A DNA stretch of 64,000 nt, taken from contig DXVO01000023.1 in assembly GCA_019417325.1 (NCBI GenBank), positions 186,001-250,000 on the forward strand, in the 5' to 3' direction. Of the stretch, positions 51,384 to 59,720 are shown one piece after another. Made by a program: the position numbers and the translations under genes. Source of the DNA: Parabacteroides sp. Lineage in GTDB: Bacteria; Bacteroidota; Bacteroidia; Bacteroidales; Tannerellaceae. Position 1 is the stretch's first letter, and the number at the start of each line of letters is the position of its first letter. The notes under the pieces are model-generated. The model did no database searches and was not told the DNA's origin. It saw only the letters and a program-made list of their open reading frames with translations.

Positions 51384-52775
51384 TTACTCTTCAAGCATAA
51401 GTTCTATAACCGGCATGAGCACATTAGGTTGTTTTACCGGAACAGGCATAATAAGGTCGCCTTGTTTAGAAGTCTCGACCGTATGCGCTCCCGGATCAGC
51501 ATGCGTCTGCGTGTACCATCCCAACTCTGATGCATCATTCAACAATTGGGCGTATTTGACCTTACCCTCATACCCTGGAAGATGCAGTGATTTGGTCGGC
51601 CACTCCAATACGTGTATATACAACCTGTGCGTCTCAGGATTATAGGTGAGCAGACAGTTTTTCGGAGCCTGAAACTCATCGGGTGCCTGCGTACAACCAT
51701 ATATCGAGCGACTGTGATATTTCATCCATTCCTCAATGCCTTTGAGCCGTTCGACAGCACGGTCTTCAATAGTACCCCTGCCTGTAGGTCCGACATTCAT
51801 AAGTAGATTTCCTCCCTTGCTAACAGTCTCAGCAAGCATCACAACAAGCTGTCTGGTACTTTTCCATGTCTGCTGGTCGCGGGCATAACCGAACGACCAT
51901 CCGTCAAAAGTCTGACAAATTTCCCAGGGTACACGTTCACCGTTTACTTTCGGCCATTCATAAGGAACATATAGTTCAGGGGTCAGGAAGTCCCATCCCC
52001 ACGAGGTGTGATTCAAGTCGGCACGATTATCCACAATAATCTGCGGTTGCAGTTTGCGAATCAGTTTCAACATACCTTCAGAATCCCATTCCTTATGCCC
52101 CTTGCCCGGATAAGAATAGTCGAGGAAAAGTTCATCAATCTGACCATATTCAGTAAGTAGTTCGGTAAGTTGGTTCTTCATGTACTGTTGATACTTCTTC
52201 ATGTCGCGGTTCTTGTTAGCCTCATTCCGTTCTTCCTCAGAATCCGGCCGGTTAGGATGGGCATGGTCGTATGTATAATGAGGATGATTCCAATCAATCA
52301 TCGAATAATAAAAACCGATACGGATACCTTCGGCCCTGAATGCATCGACCAGAGCTTTAAGTACATCCTTACCGTATGGAGTATTGGTTACCTTGAAATC
52401 CGTATATTTTGTGTCCCACAGACAGAAGCCGTCCAAGTGCTTGGTGGTGACAACTACATATTTCATTCCTGTCGCCTTGGCTATAGCAGCCCATTCGGCA
52501 GGATTGTAAAGATCGGGATTGAAATAATCGAAATACCTTTGGTATCTCTCGTTACTTGTCCTTTCCATCATTTTCATGTTTTCGTTTCTTGCCGGCATAC
52601 TATACAATCCCCAATGGATGAACATCCCGAAACGGTCGTGTGTCCACCACGCCATACGTTTGGCTTTCTGTTCTTTGGTTTCTTTAGCCCACGACGGAAT
52701 AGACTCTTTCTCCTGCGCATAACCGTAACTTATCCCTACTACGGCAAGCATCATCAGTAAAATAATTTTTCTCAT
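51384..52775 (-). CDS. Alpha-L-fucosidase, glycoside hydrolase family 29
   Basis: A 463-residue secreted enzyme (signal peptide ends near YGYAQ). GH29 motifs are WWTHDRFGMFIHWGLYSMPA, YVVVTTKHLDGFCLWDTKYT and IGFYYSMIDW; the nucleophile Asp should be that in LFLDYSYPG. It lacks the extra C-terminal carbohydrate-binding modules of larger members. It releases fucose from host or dietary glycans in the periplasm. It lies 73 bp upstream of the two-component operon on the same strand and has its own promoter. Confidence 0.93.
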   Translation of the reverse strand: MRKIILLMMLAVVGISYGYAQEKESIPSWAKETKEQKAKRMAWWTHDRFGMFIHWGLYSMPARNENMKMMERTSNERYQRYFDYFNPDLYNPAEWAAIAKATGMKYVVVTTKHLDGFCLWDTKYTDFKVTNTPYGKDVLKALVDAFRAEGIRIGFYYSMIDWNHPHYTYDHAHPNRPDSEEERNEANKNRDMKKYQQYMKNQLTELLTEYGQIDELFLDYSYPGKGHKEWDSEGMLKLIRKLQPQIIVDNRADLNHTSWGWDFLTPELYVPYEWPKVNGERVPWEICQTFDGWSFGYARDQQTWKSTRQLVVMLAETVSKGGNLLMNVGPTGRGTIEDRAVERLKGIEEWMKYHSRSIYGCTQAPDEFQAPKNCLLTYNPETHRLYIHVLEWPTKSLHLPGYEGKVKYAQLLNDASELGWYTQTHADPGAHTVETSKQGDLIMPVPVKQPNVLMPVIELMLEE

Positions 52776-52936
52776 TGTTTTTCAATTATGATATGATTAG
52801 TAATAAAAGTAAGCTAATCAGACACCCTACTCTTCCACAAAAAGAGTATTGTTCACAAAAGCGTTCGGAATTTACGCAAGGCAGAAGACACAGATTTTTC
52901 TTTTTAGTATAAACACAAGAGAACGACTTTCAGCCG

Positions 52937-52966
52937 CAAAGATAGGATAATTCCTTATAGTACAAA
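52937..52966 (-). promoter_or_regulatory. Promoter of the fucosidase gene
   Basis: On the minus strand TTTG (52966-52963), 18 bp, then TATCTTTG (52944-52937). It begins right after the T-run of the small RNA copy 2 terminator. The leader to the start at 52775 is about 155 nt; it has no visible gene. Confidence 0.6.
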
Positions 52967-52969
52967 AAC

Positions 52970-53036
52970 AAAAAAGGCCATCTTCACAGACAGCCAATCT
53001 TCATTGTTAACCTTAAATCTAATACCATGAAAAACA
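52970..53036 (-). ncRNA. Candidate small RNA, copy 2
   Basis: Same layout as copy 1: minus-strand TATATTTG (53042-53049), a conserved body and a terminator with stem GGCTGTCT-gtga-AGATGGCC and six T. Compared with copy 1 the 3' arm changes while pairing is kept through wobble pairs, which supports a real RNA stem. It lies between nadK and the fucosidase gene. Confidence 0.6.
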
Positions 53037-53041
53037 CAATG

Positions 53042-53134
53042 CAAATATACTGCCTTTATGTTATACAGCATACATTTTCTCTTGGAATTCTCATTCATTT
53101 AACCAGGTTTAACAAATACATGCTATAAAACATA
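53042..53134 (-). promoter_or_regulatory. Conserved upstream region of small RNA copy 2, paired palindromes
   Basis: Near-palindromes TATGTTATACAGCATA (53057-53072) and CATGCTATAAAACATA (53119-53134), 62 bp apart as in copy 1, with the TTTAAC direct repeat between (53098, 53108). The second palindrome begins 9 bp after the nadK stop codon. Confidence 0.55.
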
Positions 53135-53143
53135 CTTTTTCGA

Positions 53144-54019
53144 CTATTTCATGCGTGTATCTGCCCCCCACATGAGCTTTTCACGTAGCGTTTGATAAAA
53201 TGTATGGTTATATCTTTTCACAACTTTAGCGGTATAATCCGCTTTGCTGATTTTTAATTCAATGCCTGCCGGAAATATTTCAGAACGACCGTCCAGTGCT
53301 ATCAGGAAATATTCATTCCGACTTTCGACCCTTAATTTAATAGTATATGAGTCGGGAATGACCAGTGGACGTACATTTAATGAATGCGGGGCGACAGGGC
53401 TTAATACCACATTGCTACTCTTCGGAAGGATAATCGGTCCGTTCACACTCATCGAATAAGCGGTCGAACCGGTGGGGGTTGCTATCACAAGACCGTCTGC
53501 CTGGTAAGAAGTCAAATACTCATCGTCCAAAAAGGTATGAATCGTAATCATAGATGAGGTATCCCGCTTCAATACGGCAATTTCATTCAGTGCATAATTG
53601 TATCCCTGAAAAGAATGGTTTTCCGTATAAAGCCTCAAGAGGGTACGTTCTTCTATCCTGTAATAATTTTTGAATAATTCGTCCAACGCATCCTCTATCT
53701 CATTGCTACTAATATCTGCCAAAAAACCCAGACGGCCGGTATTGATACCTAAAATAGGAATGTCCTGTTTATTCACACGGGCGGCCGTACGCAGGAACGT
53801 ACCATCTCCACCGACACTGAGGGCTACATCCAAATCAAATTCATCGCCTATCAATATACCGGTAACAGGAGGTTCATAATCCAATCCGTCTGTCAGAAAA
53901 GAATAGAAACGGCTATCGATATAAATTTCCGATTCCTGCTGACGGAGTTTCTCAAACAAACGCTTGATTACATTTTGTTTCTCAGCCTGGTACTCACTGC
54001 CAAATACACCTACTTTCAT
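53144..54019 (-). CDS. nadK: NAD kinase
   Basis: A 291-residue ATP-NAD kinase. The catalytic GGDGTFLRTAA motif (residues about 70-80), INTGRLGFLADIS and DGLVIATPTGSTAYSMSVNG are all intact, with the following GPIILP. It makes NADP in the cytoplasm. The gene is 9 bp downstream of the CBS-protein gene. Directly after it comes the control region of small RNA copy 2. The adjoining pdxJ on the other strand is a usual neighbour in Bacteroidales. Confidence 0.97.
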   Translation of the reverse strand: MKVGVFGSEYQAEKQNVIKRLFEKLRQQESEIYIDSRFYSFLTDGLDYEPPVTGILIGDEFDLDVALSVGGDGTFLRTAARVNKQDIPILGINTGRLGFLADISSNEIEDALDELFKNYYRIEERTLLRLYTENHSFQGYNYALNEIAVLKRDTSSMITIHTFLDDEYLTSYQADGLVIATPTGSTAYSMSVNGPIILPKSSNVVLSPVAPHSLNVRPLVIPDSYTIKLRVESRNEYFLIALDGRSEIFPAGIELKISKADYTAKVVKRYNHTFYQTLREKLMWGADTRMK

Positions 54020-54028
54020 ACTACCGGA

Positions 54029-54688
54029 TTATATATTCATAAAATGTACCAGTTCTTCTATCCGCTGTTGCAACAAGTCGTCCACCATTCCCTTCTCCAT
54101 AAAATAATAAAGAACCGTATAGTTAAACCGTTCAAAACTGCGGATTACGGGAGAAGCATCTTCCAGGTCAATTTTGATAATCAGACGAAGACGTCCGGTA
54201 TCCTTATCCATATAGGAAAAAAGATTCAATACATGTGCATTATTGGATTCTATCAGCCGGGCAATATCCGTAAGTGAATAATCCTGTGGTGTTACTTCCA
54301 GTACAAATACGCTACCGGATGCTTCCGCACAGCAAAGTTCAGCCAAAATATCCACCAGCTTATCACGTGTAACGGCACCCAGATATTCTCCTTCGGGACT
54401 TATTACAGGCAACAGGCTCAACTGGTAACGGGACATTAAAGACAGGGCTTCATGTATATGGCTGTTTTCTGTTACACCCGGGGCAAAAATCGTTAAATCG
54501 CCGATTGTGGAAGCGATGTCCGGCATGGTAAGTATATCCTTCTCCGAGACCAGACTTTTATAAACTCCATCACTTAGCAACGGTAGATGCTTCAGCTTGA
54601 AATCATCCATCAGAGCCAATACATACTCTCCTGTGTCAAAACTTTTTAACACAGGAGGTTCCTTCGTTATGAAATCTTTTACCAACAT
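54029..54688 (-). CDS. CBS-domain protein
   Basis: A 219-residue cytoplasmic protein with two CBS domains (residues about 1-120; MLVKDFITKEPPVLKSFDTG and SHIHEALSLMSRYQLSLLPV) and a C-terminal ACT-like segment (about 130-219; VFVLEVTPQDYSLTDIARLI). Such proteins sense adenine nucleotides. It precedes nadK by 9 bp in the same direction and may modulate it; this is inference from location. A -7 element lies upstream, divergent from pdxJ. Confidence 0.9.
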   Translation of the reverse strand: MLVKDFITKEPPVLKSFDTGEYVLALMDDFKLKHLPLLSDGVYKSLVSEKDILTMPDIASTIGDLTIFAPGVTENSHIHEALSLMSRYQLSLLPVISPEGEYLGAVTRDKLVDILAELCCAEASGSVFVLEVTPQDYSLTDIARLIESNNAHVLNLFSYMDKDTGRLRLIIKIDLEDASPVIRSFERFNYTVLYYFMEKGMVDDLLQQRIEELVHFMNI

Positions 54689-54716
54689 TATTCTGTTAAT
54701 TCCCTAAATACTGCTA

Positions 54717-54724
54717 AATTTGCC
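54717..54724 (+). promoter_or_regulatory. -7 promoter element for the pdxJ operon
   Basis: TAAATTTG, 48 bp before the pdxJ start. No clear -33 box. It lies in an 84-bp divergent region shared with the CBS-nadK promoter. Confidence 0.5.
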
Positions 54725-54737
54725 GATACTTTGTGCA

Positions 54738-54745
54738 AAAGTAAT
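54738..54745 (-). promoter_or_regulatory. -7 promoter element for the CBS-nadK operon
   Basis: The minus strand reads TACTTTTG, 49 bp before the start at 54688. Confidence 0.5.
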
Positions 54746-54772
54746 GAAAGAAAAAAGATATAACGATATACG

Positions 54773-55489
54773 ATGACAAATTTAAGTGTAAACATTAACA
54801 AGGTTGCAACTATTCGTAACGCACGCGGAGGTAATACTCCCAACTTGGTACAAGTAGCTAAAGATTGCGAAACATTCGGAGCACAAGGCATTACGGTTCA
54901 TCCCAGACCCGATGAACGACATATCAGATATAGTGATGTATATGCCCTGAAACCGGAGATTAAAACAGAGTTTAACATTGAAGGTTATCCTTCTGACAAG
55001 TTTATCGACCTTGTATTAAAAGTAAAACCGACACAGGTTACTTTAGTTCCGGACGCACCGGATGCCATCACTTCCAATGCAGGTTGGGATGTAAAAGCTC
55101 ACTTCGACCAATTAAGCGAACTGGTGGATACATTCACTTCACAAGGTGTACGTACTTCCATATTTATCGGCACAGACCTCGAAAATATTCAATTAGCAGC
55201 TAAAACAGGTACCGACCGCATCGAACTTTACACAGAGCCTTATGCAACTCTTTACCCTAAAAATAAGGAAGAAGCAATCGCTCCCTTCATCGAAGCGGCA
55301 CGTCTGGCTAAGAATTTAGGACTGGGTGTGAATGCAGGCCATGACCTGAGCCTGGAAAACCTGGAGTTCTTCAGCAAGAATATACCGGGATTGGACGAGG
55401 TTTCCATCGGACATGCGCTTATCAGTGATGCCCTGTATCTTGGCTTAAAAGAAACTATCCGATTATACAAAGAATGCCTGAACAAATAA
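54773..55489 (+). CDS. pdxJ: Pyridoxine 5'-phosphate synthase
   Basis: A 238-residue TIM-barrel enzyme. LSVNINKVATIRNARGG, ITVHPRPDERHIRYSDV, FNIEGYPSD, VTLVPDAPDAITSNAGWD and LGVNAGHDLSLENL are the PdxJ motifs, with the active-site His in VHPRPD and Glu in FNIEGYP. It condenses 1-deoxyxylulose 5-phosphate with amino-acetone phosphate in vitamin B6 synthesis. It heads a run of plus-strand genes (exbB-exbD-tonB-DJ-1), with a 57-bp gap to exbB. Confidence 0.97.
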   Translation: MTNLSVNINKVATIRNARGGNTPNLVQVAKDCETFGAQGITVHPRPDERHIRYSDVYALKPEIKTEFNIEGYPSDKFIDLVLKVKPTQVTLVPDAPDAITSNAGWDVKAHFDQLSELVDTFTSQGVRTSIFIGTDLENIQLAAKTGTDRIELYTEPYATLYPKNKEEAIAPFIEAARLAKNLGLGVNAGHDLSLENLEFFSKNIPGLDEVSIGHALISDALYLGLKETIRLYKECLNK

Positions 55490-55546
55490 AAAAGTTCTGG
55501 CAGAAAAACAATGTTAAGTATTCATTTTCAATTAATTTAATCCAAT

Positions 55547-56257
55547 ATGAGTATTCTACTTTCCCTGCAGGCTGTAGGTTCACAGGCTGCAGAACAGATG
55601 CCGGAGTTAACGGCTGTAACAGTCCCGACCGAAGCTGAAATTAATGTAATAGACCTCGCCTTCAAAGGGGGATGGATTATGATTGTATTATTGCTGTTAT
55701 CATTAATGGCATGTTATATATTCATCCAACGCCTGATGGTTATCCGCCGTGCAGGAAAAGAAGACGAAAATTTCATGAACCGTATTAAAGATTATATCCA
55801 CCAAGGTAAAATAGATTCTGCCATCAAGTTATGCCGCAGCATCAATACTCCTTCCGCCCGTATGATTGAAAAAGGTATCAGCCGTTTAGGACGTCCGATG
55901 AATGACGTATTGGTTGCTATCGAAAATGTCGGCAATATCGAGATTGCCAAACTGGAAAAAGGTTTCCCTTTGATTGCCACTACAGCAGCAGGCGCCCCGA
56001 TGTTAGGGTTTCTTGGTACTGTTACCGGTATGGTTCGTGCATTCTTTGACATGGCGAATGCCGGTACAAACGTAGACGTTTCCTTATTGTCCGGAGGTAT
56101 TTACGAAGCTCTGGTTACCACGGTAGGAGGTCTGGTTGTAGGTATCATCACCCTTTTTGCTTATAACTACCTGGTTTCACAGGTCGACAATGTTGTCCAT
56201 AAAATGGAAGCCCGCACCATGGAATTTATGGACTTATTAAATGAACCTGCAAACTAA
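55547..56257 (+). CDS. exbB: ExbB/TolQ-type proton channel subunit
   Basis: A 236-residue membrane protein with three helices (about 32-55, 145-165, 190-215). The MotA/TolQ/ExbB signature AGAPMLGFLGTVTGMVRAF and the following ALVTTVGGLVVGIITLFAYN contain the Thr and Glu/Tyr residues of the proton path. It works with ExbD and TonB to energise outer-membrane receptors such as the one at 32899-35727, or the Tol system. exbD follows after 29 bp. Confidence 0.93.
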   Translation: MSILLSLQAVGSQAAEQMPELTAVTVPTEAEINVIDLAFKGGWIMIVLLLLSLMACYIFIQRLMVIRRAGKEDENFMNRIKDYIHQGKIDSAIKLCRSINTPSARMIEKGISRLGRPMNDVLVAIENVGNIEIAKLEKGFPLIATTAAGAPMLGFLGTVTGMVRAFFDMANAGTNVDVSLLSGGIYEALVTTVGGLVVGIITLFAYNYLVSQVDNVVHKMEARTMEFMDLLNEPAN

Positions 56258-56286
56258 TCAAGTGACAACTGTCAACTTATAAAATT

Positions 56287-56697
56287 ATGGCTTTAAAACG
56301 AAGAACAAAAGTAAATGAAAGTTTCAGCATGGCTTCTATGACCGATGTCATATTCCTGCTGTTGATTTTCTTTATGGTTACCTCAACCGTAGTGATTCCG
56401 AATGCCATTAAAGTGACTCTGCCGCAAGCTCAAAAACAAACGGCAGCCAAACCGTTAACGCGTGTCACTATTGATGCAAACCTGAATTACTATGTCGCAT
56501 TCGGTAACCAGCGGGAAACGCAGGTTTCATTTGATGAAATTACTCCTTTCTTGCAGGATAGCTACGCAAAAGAACCTGAAATGTTCGTAGCTTTATATGC
56601 AGACGAAACGGTACCCTATAAAGAAATTGTAAAGATTTTGAATATTGCGAACGAAAACAAATTCAAGATGGTGCTTGCCACCAGAGCTAAAAAATAG
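56287..56697 (+). CDS. exbD: ExbD/TolR-type proton channel subunit
   Basis: A 136-residue protein with one N-terminal helix. The motif FSMASMTDVIFLLLIFFMVT holds the proton-binding Asp at residue about 19. The periplasmic domain follows, ending VLATRAKK. It is the partner of ExbB. Short GACAGTTGACA-type repeats lie on both sides of the gene (56261-56276 and 56698-56773). Confidence 0.93.
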   Translation: MALKRRTKVNESFSMASMTDVIFLLLIFFMVTSTVVIPNAIKVTLPQAQKQTAAKPLTRVTIDANLNYYVAFGNQRETQVSFDEITPFLQDSYAKEPEMFVALYADETVPYKEIVKILNIANENKFKMVLATRAKK

Positions 56698-56773
56698 TTG
56701 ACCGTTAACAAGTGGCAGCCGACCGCCTTGTCGCTGGTAACCGTCACTTGTCAACTATCAACTGTCAACTGAA
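56698..56773. repeat. Dispersed palindromic repeat (GACAGTTGACA family), fragment
   Basis: Begins TTGACCGTTAACAAGTGGC and ends GTCACTTGTCAACTATCAAC plus TGTCAACTG, so the two ends are imperfect complements. It resembles copies 1 and 2 at the ends but lacks the CGCGAAGCC middle. A smaller relic (GTGACAACTGTCAACT) sits before exbD at 56262-56277. Confidence 0.65.
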
Positions 56774-56778
56774 ATAAT

Positions 56779-57627
56779 ATGAAGTTTAACAAAGATGACA
56801 TATACGGTTTAGTCGGTTCGATAGCTTTTCATCTGGCTATTCTGCTGTTCTTGTACTTCTGTGTGTTGAAAACGGTCGTTCCGGATGAAGATGGAGGTGT
56901 ACTGGTCAACTTCGGTAATGTAAATTCCGCAGCCGGCACTTTCGAACCTCAATATACCGGTCAGGAACTGCCCCAGGAAACAACCACTCCTCCCCCGCCC
57001 GTTCCAGAACCTAAAGTGGAAGCCCCGAAAGAGGAACTAATCACTCAAGATCTGGAAGAAAGCGTTGCTCTTAAAGAAGAGAAAAAGAAAAAAGAGGAAG
57101 AGCATAAAAAAGAAGAAGAGAAGAAACGGAAAGAAGAGCAGGAAAAAGAACGCATCCGCAAGGAAGAAGCTGAAAAGAAACGTATTGCAGAAGAACAACG
57201 GAAGAAGGAGCAAGCTATCCAAAACAAGGTGGCAGGTGCATTCGGTATGGGCAACGCAAAAGGCAACAGCCAAGGTGATGCTGAAACCGGAACCGGCAAC
57301 CAGGGTAGCCCGTTCGGTAACTCTGACCACGGAGCAAACGAAGGTGTTGGCGGTTATGGTTCTTTCAACTTGAACGGACGTTCTATCGGTGCCGGAGGTC
57401 TTCCCCGCCCTGCATATACTATCCAGGAAGAAGGTAAAATTGTTATTAATATAACAGTAGACCCAAAAGGCAATGTCATATTGGCTGAAATCGGGAAAGG
57501 AACAAATATTGATAATGCCTCAATGCGTAAAAGTGCATTGGATGCTGCAAAGAAAGCTAAATTCAACAGTATTCAAGGAACTAACAACCAAAGTGGTACA
57601 ATCACATATGTATATAAACTGAAATAA
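56779..57627 (+). CDS. TonB/TolA-like energy transducer
   Basis: A 282-residue protein: N-terminal helix (residues about 14-33), a Pro-rich stretch (PPPPVPEPKVEAPKEE), a strongly charged Lys/Glu helix (about 95-150), a Gly/Asn-rich linker and a C-terminal TonB-type domain (about 205-282; IVINITVDPKGNVILAEIGK). It spans the periplasm and passes force from ExbB-ExbD to the outer membrane. The long charged helix is TolA-like, so a Tol role is an alternative. Confidence 0.9.
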   Translation: MKFNKDDIYGLVGSIAFHLAILLFLYFCVLKTVVPDEDGGVLVNFGNVNSAAGTFEPQYTGQELPQETTTPPPPVPEPKVEAPKEELITQDLEESVALKEEKKKKEEEHKKEEEKKRKEEQEKERIRKEEAEKKRIAEEQRKKEQAIQNKVAGAFGMGNAKGNSQGDAETGTGNQGSPFGNSDHGANEGVGGYGSFNLNGRSIGAGGLPRPAYTIQEEGKIVINITVDPKGNVILAEIGKGTNIDNASMRKSALDAAKKAKFNSIQGTNNQSGTITYVYKLK

Positions 57628-57653
57628 GTATAACCCCCATTAGAAAATAAGGT

Positions 57654-58199
57654 ATGAAGAAAGCGTTTGTATTCTTAGCAACAGGCTTCGAAGAAATGGA
57701 AGCCATCGGTACAGTCGACATTTTACGTCGTGGAGGTATCGAAGCAAAAACAGTCTCCATCACAGGCGAACAAAAGGTTTGTGGTGCACATGGTGTTGAA
57801 GTAACAGCAGATTTGTTATTCACGGATGCTGATTTTACAGATGCTGACGCTTTAGTCCTTCCGGGGGGTATGCCCGGAAGTAGTAATCTGAATGCCTGCG
57901 AACCGTTAAAAGAAGCATTACTCCAACAGTACAGACAGGAAAAGATTGTTGCCGCTATCTGTGCCGCACCGCTTGTTCTGGGTGGTCTCGGTCTGCTAAA
58001 AGGACGCAAAGCTACTTGTTATCCAAGCTTCGAAGCTACATTAATCGGAGCAACAGCTACCGGAGAGGCAGTAGAGAAAGACGGGAATGTTATTACAGGT
58101 AAAGGACCCGGTCTGGTAATGGAATTTGCTCTTGCATTAGTAGCTGCAATCAAAGGTGACGCAGTTACAGAAGAAGTGGCCGCAGGATTATTGATTTAA
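57654..58199 (+). CDS. DJ-1/PfpI family protein (YajL-like)
   Basis: A 181-residue protein of the ThiJ/PfpI fold. The start FVFLATGFEEMEAIGTVDIL has the conserved Glu, and VAAICAAPLVLGGLGLL has the nucleophilic Cys in its elbow (residue about 105). Members act in repair of glycated proteins or as chaperones; the exact activity is debated. It ends the pdxJ-exbB-exbD-tonB run, followed by a strong terminator. Confidence 0.93.
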   Translation: MKKAFVFLATGFEEMEAIGTVDILRRGGIEAKTVSITGEQKVCGAHGVEVTADLLFTDADFTDADALVLPGGMPGSSNLNACEPLKEALLQQYRQEKIVAAICAAPLVLGGLGLLKGRKATCYPSFEATLIGATATGEAVEKDGNVITGKGPGLVMEFALALVAAIKGDAVTEEVAAGLLI

Positions 58200-58217
58200 A
58201 TAATACATCGCAATATA

Positions 58218-58264
58218 AGACATGCCAAAAGGGGAATCTCCCTACTTATGGCATGTCTTTTTTA
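58218..58264 (+). terminator. Terminator after the DJ-1 gene
   Basis: AGACATGCCA (58218-58227) pairs with TGGCATGTCT (58249-58258), followed by a run of T. It stands between convergent units. Confidence 0.85.
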
Positions 58265-58286
58265 TTTCACAGAAACAGGCTTTAAC

Positions 58287-59720
58287 TTAACAACCTCCTC
58301 CCAATGCACGATACAATAATATATTTTGCCGACGGAGATTTACTAAAAGTTCTATTCGTTCCAATTCATTATATAAATAACGTTCTTCAGCAGAAAGGAC
58401 CTCTAAAAAGCCTGTATAATTCAATTTAAACAATTTATTGGCATTAGCAACGGAACGCACATGGGCTGAGGTCTCCAGTTCTTTCAACCGGACACGTTTC
58501 ATCTCTATCTGATTAGTACAATACAAATCAATAACCTCCATATAGGCCTTTAATGCCGTTTCATGATACTGTGAAAGAGCTATACGTTGCGACGACTTTG
58601 CTTCATGCCACATTGCACGGATTTCATTCCGGCGAAAAATAGGAGCTGTAATTCCTGCAGCCAGATCATAAACTAACGAAGCTGGAGTCTGAAACCATTT
58701 CCCTATGTCAAAAGCATTGAAACCGCCACTGCCACCGATTGTCAGAGAAGGATAAAAAGCAGCTTTAGCCACCATTACATCAGCTTTGGATGCAATTAAC
58801 TTCATTTCTGCAGCTTTCACATCAGGACGAAGACTTAGCAAATTAGCAGGAATACCTTCAGATAAAGGAACCGGCAATTTTTGCAATTCTTCAAATGAAA
58901 TATGGCGGACTTTAAATGGAAATACCCCTAATAAACAAGCAATAGAACGTTCTTTTACACCAATCGTACATTCATTTTCCAACAACAGATTTTCAATAGA
59001 CAACACATGCGCCCGAAACTGATCTACAGCCAATTGTGTTTCTATCCCCTCTTTTTTCAACTGACAAGTCAGTTCATAAGAATAACGTGCACCATCTAAT
59101 GCGGTTTGCAATACCTCCTTTCGCTTATCCAAGCCGATTAATTCATAATATTGAATTGCTAAATCTGAAATCAACAATGACTGTGAAAAACGAGTAGCCT
59201 CTATCGATGCCATCCAGCGAGCAGCAGAAGCCTGCTTCTTCCGTGTAAGTTTTCCCCAAATATCAGCTTCCCATTGAAAATTCAAATACACTCCCAAATC
59301 CCGATAAGGATCTGGTATACGCTTATCTTTTGCTTGGGACGGAAAATGGTCTTCTATATTTTCCATTCCATCCATAGTATATTCACCAAAACGTTTGAAA
59401 GAAGCCCCTAGTTGGAAACCGACTTCCGGCAATAATCTCCCTTTGGCTCTTTGCAAACTTGCCCGGCTCATAACTATGTGTTCCATGCTTTGCTCAAAAG
59501 AATGATTATTCTGCAATGCAGACCTGATATATCCCTGGAGGATGGTATCTTGTAAAAATTCAGTCCAAAGCATCGGCTTTACAAAAGCCGTGTCATAAGG
59601 AATTATCGTATCTTGAGGTAAAGATACTTCTTCACTTTCTGCCACCCGAGGTATTTTACAGCTGGATAAAACTAACAATACCAAAACATAAACACTGATA
59701 TATCTGACTTTAATATACAT
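58287..59720 (-). CDS. TolC-family outer-membrane lipoprotein of a drug efflux system (OprM/NodT-like)
   Basis: A 477-residue lipoprotein (lipobox VLSSC near residue 21). It contains the NodT-type features FQWEADIWGKLTRKKQA and LRPDVKAAEMKLIASKADV, and AAFYPSLTIGGSGGFN. It is longer than the metal-type TolC at 19200 and typical of AcrB-linked exit ducts. It overlaps the RND pump gene by 11 bp and is the last gene of the operon. Confidence 0.93.
   Translation of the reverse strand: MYIKVRYISVYVLVLLVLSSCKIPRVAESEEVSLPQDTIIPYDTAFVKPMLWTEFLQDTILQGYIRSALQNNHSFEQSMEHIVMSRASLQRAKGRLLPEVGFQLGASFKRFGEYTMDGMENIEDHFPSQAKDKRIPDPYRDLGVYLNFQWEADIWGKLTRKKQASAARWMASIEATRFSQSLLISDLAIQYYELIGLDKRKEVLQTALDGARYSYELTCQLKKEGIETQLAVDQFRAHVLSIENLLLENECTIGVKERSIACLLGVFPFKVRHISFEELQKLPVPLSEGIPANLLSLRPDVKAAEMKLIASKADVMVAKAAFYPSLTIGGSGGFNAFDIGKWFQTPASLVYDLAAGITAPIFRRNEIRAMWHEAKSSQRIALSQYHETALKAYMEVIDLYCTNQIEMKRVRLKELETSAHVRSVANANKLFKLNYTGFLEVLSAEERYLYNELERIELLVNLRRQNILLYRALGGGC

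Noticed and set aside
48767..53128. Short plus-strand frames MKNTMQI... in the two duplicated elements (13 and 33 residues)
   Set aside because: They diverge after seven residues and differ in length, while the conserved block fits a minus-strand promoter-to-terminator unit better; a leader peptide is not fully excluded.
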